A stretch of DNA of 6,732 nucleotides from contig JALHTA010000354.1 of assembly GCA_022865545.1 (NCBI GenBank), positions 1 through 6,732 on the forward strand, written 5' to 3'. A model generated the notes under the pieces. It was not told the origin of the DNA. It ran no database searches and worked only from the letters and a program-made list of their open reading frames with translations. Within the stretch, counting starts at the first letter, position 1, and every line of letters starts with the position of its first letter. This document shows, piece after piece, positions 1 to 5,778 of this stretch. Source of the stretch: Actinomycetota bacterium. Lineage in GTDB: Bacteria > Actinomycetota > Humimicrobiia > Humimicrobiales > Humimicrobiaceae. The position numbers and the translations under genes were made by a program.

Positions 1-894
1 AAAAATATTGTCAGAAAAATACTGGAATTTGCTGTAGAAAAGGACGCAAAGATAACTATAGTTACCAATGGCGTATTTGCTGGAGATTTTATAGATATAC
101 TGAGCCATGTTAAAGAAAATATAGAAATGCTTCAGATAACGATAGATGGGCCTGAAAGCATACATGACAGGAGAAGGATACACTTTTCCGGTAAAGGAAG
201 TTTTACTGAGATCTCAAAAAGTATTGATGCTCTATTGGATAATAAAATAAATACAAATGCCAGGATAAATATTGATATGGAAAATATTGACTATCTTCCT
301 GAAATATATAACTATATGCTAAAAATGGATTGGATAGGTCACCCCAATTTTAAAGTAAGACCCTCACTTATTACCGACCACACTACACTTGAATATATCC
401 AACCGGTCATCGAAGAAGAAAAACTGCTTGAGAGATTAATGAGTATCTATGATGTAAATCCTGAACTTGAAAAACTTTTTGGGTTCTACAGTTTTAAACC
501 TTTAAGGCATATACAGGAAATCCTGAATGGTGCACCAAATGTCTCTCCGAGATTTTTTAATTGTGAAAGCAATCTTCTTGAACTATATATATTTTGTCCT
601 GATGGATATATTTATACATGTCCTGAGTCCATTGGGAACAAAGATGTATCTATCGGAAAATTTTTCCCGTCACTTGAGCTTTCCAGAAGCGGAATGTCGA
701 TGTGGAGGGATAGAGATATTATGAATATGGAAAAATGTATAGAGTGTAAGTTTGCCCCGATCTGCGGCGGTGGATGCCCGATTTCTTCCATGATCATCTC
801 CGGGGGAGAAGAACCCGTTTGTGAAAGGTATCAGGAAGTACTTGATACTTATCTTTATCACAGGGGAAAGAAGATATTGAAAAGCTTCTTATAG
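1..894 (+). CDS. Radical SAM/SPASM domain protein, C-terminal part (5' end outside window)
   Basis: The frame is open from base 1 to the TAG at 892-894, giving 297 residues of a larger protein; the ATG at 127 is internal because family-like sequence precedes it. Seen: the late part of a radical SAM barrel, with TNG at window residues 22-24, QITIDGP at 45-51 and HDRRR at 55-59. A complete SPASM domain follows: C188-x13-G202-x4-C207, then C246-x2-C249-x5-C255-x3-C259, and C274. From family knowledge, these seven cysteines ligate two auxiliary [4Fe-4S] clusters, and such enzymes modify peptides or proteins in the cytosol (sulfatase maturases, RiPP maturases). The CxxxCxxC that binds the SAM cluster would lie upstream of the window. 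The substrate cannot be told, and no precursor peptide is evident downstream. The family call is firm; the role is open. Confidence 0.9.
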   Translation, partial: KNIVRKILEFAVEKDAKITIVTNGVFAGDFIDILSHVKENIEMLQITIDGPESIHDRRRIHFSGKGSFTEISKSIDALLDNKINTNARINIDMENIDYLPEIYNYMLKMDWIGHPNFKVRPSLITDHTTLEYIQPVIEEEKLLERLMSIYDVNPELEKLFGFYSFKPLRHIQEILNGAPNVSPRFFNCESNLLELYIFCPDGYIYTCPESIGNKDVSIGKFFPSLELSRSGMSMWRDRDIMNMEKCIECKFAPICGGGCPISSMIISGGEEPVCERYQEVLDTYLYHRGKKILKSFL

Positions 895-960
895 ACAATC
901 CTCTGAACCAGAAATAACAAATGTTTGATTTTACTTTCAAATTTATTCTTAATAATCATA

Positions 961-974
961 AGGCTTGCAAGCCT
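961..974. repeat. Perfect 14-bp palindrome between the radical SAM and protease genes
   Basis: AGGCTTGCAAGCCT equals its own reverse complement. It sits 66 bp after the radical SAM stop in an AT-rich gap (895-1058) and is one of the few G+C-rich spots there. No run of T follows it on either strand, so it does not look like a standard intrinsic terminator. It could be a dimeric regulator site or a weak hairpin. The rest of the gap holds AT-rich sequence, including ATTTTTA-T-TAAAAAT at 1004-1018, and no supported gene. Confidence 0.35.
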
Positions 975-1058
975 AAAAGAACTGTAATCTCCCGCCTGTT
1001 TTAATTTTTATTAAAAATCTATTAGAATCTAAATAATATCAAATAATTTTTGGGGTTG

Positions 1059-2288
1059 ATGAATTCAAGGTTTAAGATTTTAGATTCAAATCCAGTAATA
1101 TTCTGGCTTATTATTATTCTGGGTAGTCTGGCACTTGCAGTGACCCTGACAATACTTATAGTAAACCTTGCCATAAAACCATCTTATGGACCAGATACTT
1201 TAAAATATTTCAGCAGCGATCTTCTTTTAAGGGCTTCAGCATATGGTAGGATAAGCATAACTCTTTCAATCATCAGCAGAGTTCTTTCCTGGGCGGTAAT
1301 GAGTGTCTTATTGTTAATTATATGGAAATATTTTACTGCCGGAACCAGAGTGAATATCCTGGCCGCTGCAGGATATATTGCCCTTTTCTATATTGTGATG
1401 AGCATTATATTACTTCCATTAAGTTTTTACAGAGGCTATACGGTAGAGCATCAATTCGGTCAATCAGTTCAAACTGTGGGGATGTGGTTCAGTGATTATG
1501 GGAAAAGCAAAGCAATAGACATAATTATCTCAATTGGCGCTATGACTGGAATATATGCACTTCTGGTATATATGCCCAGATACTGGTGGTTAATAGCAGC
1601 TTCTGTAATGGCTGTTTTTATTGTAGTAGCAGTTTATCTTTATCCGGTCCTTATTGATCCGCTTTTCTATAAGTTTAAAAAACTTGATGATGGTAAGCTT
1701 CAGGAGGAGATACTGGAGATAACGGAGAGGGCCGGAATAGAAGTAGAGGAGATCCTTGTGGCTGATGCCAGCCGGAGGACCGTTAAAGCCAATGCTTATT
1801 TTACAGGAATAGGTAATACCAGGAGAATCGTCCTTTATGATAATCTGATTGATAATTTTTCCAGCAAGGAAATATTGAATGTAGTGGCCCATGAAGCTGG
1901 ACACTGGAAATATTCCCATGTGCTTAAAAGTATTGGTATAAGCATAATAGGGGGTTTTCTTGGTTTTTTCTTATTAGGCCTTATATTTTCCAGGACAGGA
2001 TTAAAAGGAGATATAAGAGCTGTTTTCATCTTGATACTTATAACCGCTTTAGTCACATTTTTAATACTTCCATTTCAGAATATGGTCTCCAGGTATTTTG
2101 AGAAGCAAACTGATGAAATAGCCCTTGAAATTACAAAGGGATACGATACGCAGATAATATTGATGACAAGGCTTGCCGAATCAAATCTTTCAAATGTGGA
2201 CCCACATCCAGTAATCAAATATATCCTGTACTCCCATCCTCCAATAATGGAGAGGATAAGATATGCGGAAGATGGAATAAATAAATAG
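1059..2288 (+). CDS. M48 family (Ste24/CAAX-protease-like) membrane zinc metallopeptidase
   Basis: A 409-residue integral membrane zinc protease. Seen: HEAGH at residues 278-282 (zinc ligands H278 and H282, catalytic E279) and a third-ligand motif E348-KQT-D352. The Ste24-type block DASRR...NAYFTG at about 236-250 is followed by RRIVLYD, and a C-terminal YSHPP..ERI motif is present. Seven hydrophobic segments are visible at roughly 13-38, 73-91, 98-122, 152-172, 176-199, 291-311 and 319-338, matching the Ste24 layout and length. In eukaryotes the family cleaves prenylated CAAX proteins. Bacterial members have no such known substrate and are usually linked by inference to membrane protein turnover. 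The start is uncertain: ATG 1059 is chosen, but TTG codons at 1050 and 1056 are in frame, and the only purine-rich element is GGGG at 1052-1055, very close to the ATG. The neighbours give no functional clue. Confidence 0.92.
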   Translation: MNSRFKILDSNPVIFWLIIILGSLALAVTLTILIVNLAIKPSYGPDTLKYFSSDLLLRASAYGRISITLSIISRVLSWAVMSVLLLIIWKYFTAGTRVNILAAAGYIALFYIVMSIILLPLSFYRGYTVEHQFGQSVQTVGMWFSDYGKSKAIDIIISIGAMTGIYALLVYMPRYWWLIAASVMAVFIVVAVYLYPVLIDPLFYKFKKLDDGKLQEEILEITERAGIEVEEILVADASRRTVKANAYFTGIGNTRRIVLYDNLIDNFSSKEILNVVAHEAGHWKYSHVLKSIGISIIGGFLGFFLLGLIFSRTGLKGDIRAVFILILITALVTFLILPFQNMVSRYFEKQTDEIALEITKGYDTQIILMTRLAESNLSNVDPHPVIKYILYSHPPIMERIRYAEDGINK

Positions 2289-2323
2289 TAATTGTTCATA
2301 TTTTTTAATCTTGTTAGTGTAAG

Positions 2324-2344
2324 TTTCTTCCCCTTCTTTTTTTT
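2324..2344 (+). other. 21-nt pure pyrimidine run in the gap before the SDR gene
   Basis: The gap 2289-2409 contains an uninterrupted C/T run ending in eight or more T, followed directly by the palindrome TAAGCTTA (2344-2351). No G+C-rich hairpin precedes the T run, so an intrinsic terminator for the protease gene is not supported. No clear promoter was found in the gap either; TATAGA at 2367-2372 is a weak -10 candidate without a matching -35. Confidence 0.3.
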
Positions 2345-2397
2345 AAGCTTATTTTAAGGAAAGCAGTATAGACTTATCATTTAAGTGAAAAATAAAT

Positions 2398-2403
2398 GAG
2401 GAG
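2398..2403 (+). promoter_or_regulatory. Ribosome binding site that fixes a TTG start
   Basis: GAGGAG lies 6 nt before TTG 2410. The only nearby ATG (2396-2398) reads into a TGA after five codons, in another frame, so the TTG is the natural start of the SDR gene. Confidence 0.7.
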
Positions 2404-2409
2404 ACTATT

Positions 2410-3429
2410 TTGAAAATACTTATTACGGGAGCATTTGGAAATGTAGGTTTATATACCCTAAAAAACCTTTTGAGCAAGGGACATAAGGTAAGGGTCCTTG
2501 AATTAAAGAATAAAAATAATTTAAAAATATTTGATGATCTTCAGAAAAAAAATGGTTATAGCATAGATATGGTATGGGGAGATATTACTGATGTCTTGTC
2601 TGTCAGTAAAGCTGTAAAAGGACAGGATATCATCATACATCAAGCTTTTATAATCCCGGCACTTTCTGAACAAAAACCGAACTGGGCATGGGAAATAAAT
2701 GTCGAGGGGACACGGAACCTTCTCAGGGCTGCAGCTGAAGAGGAGGTAAAAGCAAAAATAGTTTTCACATCTTCAGTTTCAGTATTTGGAGAGACCCAGG
2801 ATCAGAAGCCTCCCAGGAAAATTGAAGACCAGGTAAAACCTACTGATAATTATTCGCATCACAAAGTTGCGTGTGAACAACTTGTGAAGATATCGGGGCT
2901 TAAATGGACGATACTCAGGTTAGGGGCGGTACTTTCACCTTCACTTTGTGAGATAGATCCCATGCTTTTCAGCGTCTCTCTTGATAATAGAATAGAACTG
3001 GTTCATGCTGCTGATGCCGGATCAGCTCTTGCGAATGCTGCAGTCAGTGATCAAGTCTGGGGAAAGACCCTGCTTGTTGGCGGAGGGAAGAGATGCCAGA
3101 TGCTTCAAAAGGACTTCATCACCAGGGTATTGGACGGATTAGGATTGGGCATGTTCCCTGAGGATGCTTTTACCAGCAAGCCTTTCTATACCGACTGGAT
3201 GGACACCTCTGAAAGCCAGTATCTTCTTAAATATCAGGAAAAAGACCTTGATGATTTCTTAGTCGAAATAAGGAAGGTTTTGGGTATTAGAAGGTATCTT
3301 CTAAGAGCAGTTAAACCAATAGTAAAATACTGGATACTCAAAAAATCACCTTACTTTCCTATTAAGAGATCTGCTAAAGCTAAAGCTAAACCAGGGATAA
3401 AGAATAGTCCCGTTTCTGCAATACAATAG
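2410..3429 (+). CDS. NAD(P)-dependent epimerase/dehydratase-like extended SDR protein
   Basis: A 339-residue cytosolic Rossmann-fold protein of the extended short-chain dehydrogenase type. Seen: the dinucleotide-binding motif TGAFGNVG at residues 6-13, then a strand ending in WGDITD that is typical of the cofactor pocket. TSSVSVFG at 120-127 supplies the Ser/Thr, and YSHHK at 148-152 is the YxxxK catalytic pair. The mid and late blocks HQAFIIPALSE and DWMDTSESQYLLKYQ resemble a widespread SDR subgroup annotated only as NAD(P)-dependent oxidoreductase. The substrate is not known to me; nucleotide-sugar or steroid-like substrates are possible from the superfamily. The C-terminal tail is lysine-rich and contains a short Ala-Lys repeat. 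TTG is used as start with a well-placed ribosome binding site. The gene ends 183 bp before the sugar module, so shared transcription with it is uncertain. Confidence 0.87.
   Translation: MKILITGAFGNVGLYTLKNLLSKGHKVRVLELKNKNNLKIFDDLQKKNGYSIDMVWGDITDVLSVSKAVKGQDIIIHQAFIIPALSEQKPNWAWEINVEGTRNLLRAAAEEEVKAKIVFTSSVSVFGETQDQKPPRKIEDQVKPTDNYSHHKVACEQLVKISGLKWTILRLGAVLSPSLCEIDPMLFSVSLDNRIELVHAADAGSALANAAVSDQVWGKTLLVGGGKRCQMLQKDFITRVLDGLGLGMFPEDAFTSKPFYTDWMDTSESQYLLKYQEKDLDDFLVEIRKVLGIRRYLLRAVKPIVKYWILKKSPYFPIKRSAKAKAKPGIKNSPVSAIQ
3373..3390 (+). repeat. Three tandem copies of GCTAAA in the 3' end of the SDR gene
   Basis: Three exact 6-bp units encode an Ala-Lys repeat in the basic C-terminal tail. 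The repeat keeps the frame when it gains or loses a unit, so it can vary in length without breaking the protein. It lies well after the catalytic part. Confidence 0.6.
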
Positions 3430-3459
3430 ATCCCTTAAAAAACTATATAAATATTCCAT

Positions 3460-3476
3460 GATATTTTTGAAATATC
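3460..3476. repeat. Inverted repeat GATATTT-TTG-AAATATC upstream of the dehydrogenase gene
   Basis: Two 7-bp arms are perfectly complementary around a 3-nt centre. It lies in the 183-bp gap 3430-3612, where the promoter of the sugar module would be expected, and overlaps a TTGAAA hexamer (3467-3472). It is AT-rich, so chance is a real possibility. It could be an operator. Confidence 0.3.
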
Positions 3477-3500
3477 TGCATTAATCTGTCAAAATATAAT
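3467..3500 (+). promoter_or_regulatory. Tentative promoter before the Gfo/Idh/MocA gene
   Basis: A perfect TATAAT stands at 3495-3500. The nearest -35-like hexamer, TTGAAA at 3467-3472, is 22 bp away, which is longer than the usual 16-18. A second TTGAAATAT copy at 3541-3549 lacks a good -10. If the TATAAT is real, a leader of about 100 nt would precede the coding start. No recognised riboswitch was seen in it. Confidence 0.25.
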
Positions 3501-3599
3501 GTAGAAATTATCCGGAATATTTTCTGCATCCTATTGGTGCTTGAAATATAAGAGTAATATTCTAATCTTATGTTAAGCAAATAATCTCATAAAGAGAAG

Positions 3600-3606
3600 A
3601 GGAGGG
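3600..3606 (+). promoter_or_regulatory. Strong ribosome binding site of the dehydrogenase gene
   Basis: AGGAGGG ends 6 nt before ATG 3613. This supports 3613 as the true start of the interrupted gene and shows that its 5' signals are intact. Confidence 0.75.
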
Positions 3607-3612
3607 TCACCA

Positions 3613-3798
3613 ATGGTAGGAATTATTAAAGGAGCATCGGAAAATCCAGCTAAGATTAAATACGGTATGATAGGAGGAGGACCTGATGCATTCTTTGGAT
3701 CAGTACACAGAAAAGCAGCTGCTATGGATGGAGAGATAGACCTGGTAGCTGGAGCATTTTCTTCATCTGGCGAAAAGTCACGTACTCAGGGAAAATAA
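3613..3798 (+). CDS. Gfo/Idh/MocA oxidoreductase, N-terminal piece ending at an in-frame TAA
   Basis: Sixty-one residues that hold only the start of the NAD(P)-binding Rossmann fold: strand 1 and the glycine-rich loop YGMIGGGPDAFFG at residues 17-29, helix 1 with VHRKAAA, and strand 2 with LVAGAFSS. It then stops at TAA 3796-3798 in a position where relatives of this family read on through a Glu-like residue (GK-E-L...). The downstream piece continues in the same frame after one codon (TTA) with family-typical sequence. Together they span 399 codons including both stops, the normal length of the family. Alone this fragment cannot be an active enzyme. It is best read as the 5' part of a gene broken by a single G-to-T change (GAA to TAA), or by a base error. 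Confidence 0.75.
   Translation: MVGIIKGASENPAKIKYGMIGGGPDAFFGSVHRKAAAMDGEIDLVAGAFSSSGEKSRTQGK
3796..3798 (+). other. Premature in-frame TAA stop, codon 62 of the dehydrogenase gene
   Basis: The triplets around it read GGA AAA TAA TTA ATG CTA, and the frame is unchanged on both sides. No insertion or deletion is needed to restore the gene; one substitution is enough. TAA also serves as the normal stop at 4807-4809, where TGA follows directly in frame, so TAA is not reassigned in this genome as far as the window shows. Confidence 0.85.
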
Positions 3799-3801
3799 TT
3801 A

Positions 3802-4809
3802 ATGCTAGAACCAGACCGGGTGTATGGTTCATATGAGGAAATGGCTGAGAAGGAATCAGCATTACCGGAAGATGAAAGAATTGATTTTGTTTCAATTGTC
3901 ACCCCTAATCATCTTCATCACCCTGCAGCTAAATTATTTATGGAGGCTGATATCAATATTATCTGTGATAAACCGATGACGACCACACTCGAAGAGGCAG
4001 AAGAACTTTGCCGGATCACTAAATCCAAAGATAGGGTTTTTGCTGTAACCTATACCTACACGGGATATCCAATGGTCAAACAGGCGAAGAAACTCATAGA
4101 GGATGGTGTGCTGGGTGATATAAGAAAAGTCGTCATTGAATACCCTCAGGGCTGGCTGACTAAAACAATCGAGAAAGACGGAGCCAAACAGGCAATTTGG
4201 AGAACAGATCCAAAGCAAGCCGGAGCCTCTTCCTGCATGGGAGACCTGGGGACGCATATTGAAAATATGTCTAATTATGTTACCGGTTTAGAGATCGAAG
4301 AAATAATGGCTGACCTTTCTGTATTTGGTGAGGACAGGGTATTAGATGATGACGGCAATGTACTGGTTCATTTTGATAATGGAGCCAGGGGCTTGTTTTA
4401 TGCTTCACAGATCTCAGTAGGGGCCGAAAATGGTTTAAAATTCATGATATATGGAACTGAAAGCTCCCTGGAGTGGCATCAGGAAAATCCAAATTATCTA
4501 TATTTAAAATATGGTGATAAACCGGAAAAAGTATACAAGCACGGCAATGACTATCTGGAAGAAGTCGCCAAACATAATTCCAGGCTGCCATTTGGCCACC
4601 CGGAAGCTTTTATTGAAGCCCTGGCTAATATATATGTAAATGCTGCCAGGACGATACTTGCAAAGAAGAATGGAAAAGAACCCGGTAAATTTGATACAGA
4701 TTTTCCAACAGTTCAGGATGGGGCCAGGGGAGTTAACTTTGTGCTAAAAACTGTAGAAAGCAGTAAAAACAAGAAATGGGTCGATGCAAAATATACCCCA
4801 CCCTCTTAA
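3802..4809 (+). CDS. Gfo/Idh/MocA oxidoreductase, main C-terminal piece (catalytic part)
   Basis: A 335-residue piece in the same frame as the fragment before it. Seen (numbering from ATG 3813-10, i.e. codon 1 at 3613): VSIVTPN, then CDKPM with K120, the family's EKP-type cofactor and catalytic lysine, and GDLGTH with D211 and H215, the conserved Asp/His pair of the active site. The C-terminal part forms the family's alpha/beta substrate domain. Known family members oxidise or reduce sugars, inositols and glycosides with NAD(P). The piece lacks the glycine-rich nucleotide loop, which lies before the stop, so it is unlikely to work by itself. ATG 3802 comes 3 nt after the stop, with AGGGA at 3788-3792, so reinitiation is conceivable. 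It ends in tandem TAA-TGA stops. The next gene, an epimerase, is 103 bp on and suggests sugar catabolism. Confidence 0.85.
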   Translation: MLEPDRVYGSYEEMAEKESALPEDERIDFVSIVTPNHLHHPAAKLFMEADINIICDKPMTTTLEEAEELCRITKSKDRVFAVTYTYTGYPMVKQAKKLIEDGVLGDIRKVVIEYPQGWLTKTIEKDGAKQAIWRTDPKQAGASSCMGDLGTHIENMSNYVTGLEIEEIMADLSVFGEDRVLDDDGNVLVHFDNGARGLFYASQISVGAENGLKFMIYGTESSLEWHQENPNYLYLKYGDKPEKVYKHGNDYLEEVAKHNSRLPFGHPEAFIEALANIYVNAARTILAKKNGKEPGKFDTDFPTVQDGARGVNFVLKTVESSKNKKWVDAKYTPPS

Positions 4810-4845
4810 TGATGGCCTATAAAATATCAGACATTTAAATTAAAA

Positions 4846-4859
4846 TAAACTATAGTTTA
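4846..4859. repeat. Perfect 14-bp palindrome upstream of the epimerase, candidate operator
   Basis: TAAACTATAGTTTA is its own reverse complement. It lies 53 bp before the epimerase start, in the 103-bp gap 4810-4912. A weak promoter-like pair follows and overlaps it: TTTAAG at 4856-4861 and GATAAT at 4880-4885, 18 bp apart. That layout would suit repression. The half-site AAACTATA also occurs at 3440-3447, before the dehydrogenase gene. No regulator gene is in the window, so the assignment is an inference. Confidence 0.35.
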
Positions 4860-4901
4860 AGTCCCAATACTATATTTAGGATAATTAAAAATTCTTATAC
4901 G

Positions 4902-4907
4902 AGGAGG
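4902..4907 (+). promoter_or_regulatory. Strong ribosome binding site of the epimerase gene
   Basis: A perfect AGGAGG stands 5 nt before ATG 4913 and confirms this start. Confidence 0.8.
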
Positions 4908-4912
4908 TTAAT

Positions 4913-5767
4913 ATGAAGTATGGTTTGAACACTTTGATATTTACGGGAAGTTTTAAGGATGAGAATACTGTTCTATTTGAAAGAATTAAAAAAATCGGAT
5001 TTGATGGTGTTGAAATAGCTTTGGCCCAGAAAGGTGATCTGGATTATGCAAGGACACTTGAACAGTTAAAAAACAATGGTCTTGAGTGCAGTGGAATATG
5101 TGGGATGTTTAGCCTGGACAGGGACATAAGAGGTCCGGACATGGAAAATATAAAAAATGGCATAGAATATATTAAGGATGGCATTGATGCGGCGGCAGCG
5201 CTGGAGTGTAATATTTTTACCGGCCCTATTTACTCTGCAGTTGGAAGGGCAAATCTTGAGAGTCCGGAAGACAGGAAGAAGCAGTGGCAGACGGAGATAG
5301 AGAGTTTGAAGCAAGTCTGTCAGTATGCAGAGGAAAAATCAGTATATCTGGCCATAGAACCATTGAACCGTTTTGAAACTGATTTTATAAATATTGCTGA
5401 TGATGCTATAAAGTTGATAAAAGAGGTTGGAAGCAATAATTTAAAGATACACTTAGATTCATTTCACATGAATATCGAAGAAAAAGATTCTGCAGCCGCA
5501 ATAAGGAATGCAGGGGACCTCTTATATAATTTCCATGCTAATGAAAACGACAGGGGAGCACCTGGAACGGGCCAGGTCCGCTGGGAAGAAATTGTAGATG
5601 CCTTAAATGATATCGGGTATAACCGTTATCTGGTAATCGAGACATTTACTCCTGATAATGAGTTGATCGCAAAAGCAGCATCGATTTGGAGATCTACCGA
5701 GAAAAGTGAATGGATCCTTCTTGAGAAAGGTTTAGATTTTTTAAAAAATTGTTTAAAGGATAAGTGA
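4913..5767 (+). CDS. TIM-barrel sugar isomerase/epimerase, D-tagatose/D-psicose 3-epimerase type
   Basis: A 284-residue protein of the xylose isomerase-like (AP endonuclease 2) fold, the usual length. Seen: metal ligands E149 (IEPLNRFE), D182 (LDSFHMNIEE), H208 (FHANENDR) and E243 (VIETF). They sit at the same spacing as the Mn-binding residues I recall for Pseudomonas cichorii D-tagatose 3-epimerase (E152, D185, H211, E246). The substrate-contacting E155, H185 and R214 also match the recalled E158, H188 and R217. Family enzymes move a proton at C-3 of free ketoses using two glutamates. One difference stands out: the loop GPIYSAVG has V110 where the characterised enzymes have a Trp that packs on the sugar, so the substrate may differ. 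The kinase follows 11 bp later, which supports a ketose that is epimerised and then phosphorylated. Fold and chemistry are firm; the substrate is unknown. Confidence 0.9.
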   Translation: MKYGLNTLIFTGSFKDENTVLFERIKKIGFDGVEIALAQKGDLDYARTLEQLKNNGLECSGICGMFSLDRDIRGPDMENIKNGIEYIKDGIDAAAALECNIFTGPIYSAVGRANLESPEDRKKQWQTEIESLKQVCQYAEEKSVYLAIEPLNRFETDFINIADDAIKLIKEVGSNNLKIHLDSFHMNIEEKDSAAAIRNAGDLLYNFHANENDRGAPGTGQVRWEEIVDALNDIGYNRYLVIETFTPDNELIAKAASIWRSTEKSEWILLEKGLDFLKNCLKDK

Positions 5768-5778
5768 AAGAAAACAAT

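Noticed and set aside
921..1004. 27-codon ORF (ATG to TAA) after the radical SAM gene, considered as a RiPP precursor peptide
   Set aside because: It has no ribosome binding site, only one Cys, and is a basic, ordinary-looking read of AT-rich intergenic DNA.
895..1058. Promoter for the protease gene (TTGATT at 925-930 with TAATAA at 950-955)
   Set aside because: The match to consensus is weak and the spacing of 19 bp is poor; AT-rich DNA yields many such pairs by chance.
1590..2299. Several minus-strand open frames within the protease gene
   Set aside because: All overlap the M48 coding sequence, lack start signals and look like low-complexity shadows.
2301..2351. Intrinsic terminator for the protease gene at the T-rich run
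   Set aside because: There is no stable G+C-rich stem before the T run; only AT-rich or very short palindromes are present.
3796..3798. Programmed recoding or a reassigned TAA (selenocysteine or pyrrolysine style)
   Set aside because: Selenocysteine uses TGA and pyrrolysine TAG. TAA ends this same reading frame normally at 4807-4809, and no other in-frame TAA occurs in the window's genes.
3934..4257. 107-codon open frame on the minus strand
   Set aside because: It lies fully antisense to the well-supported dehydrogenase piece and shows no recognisable domain.
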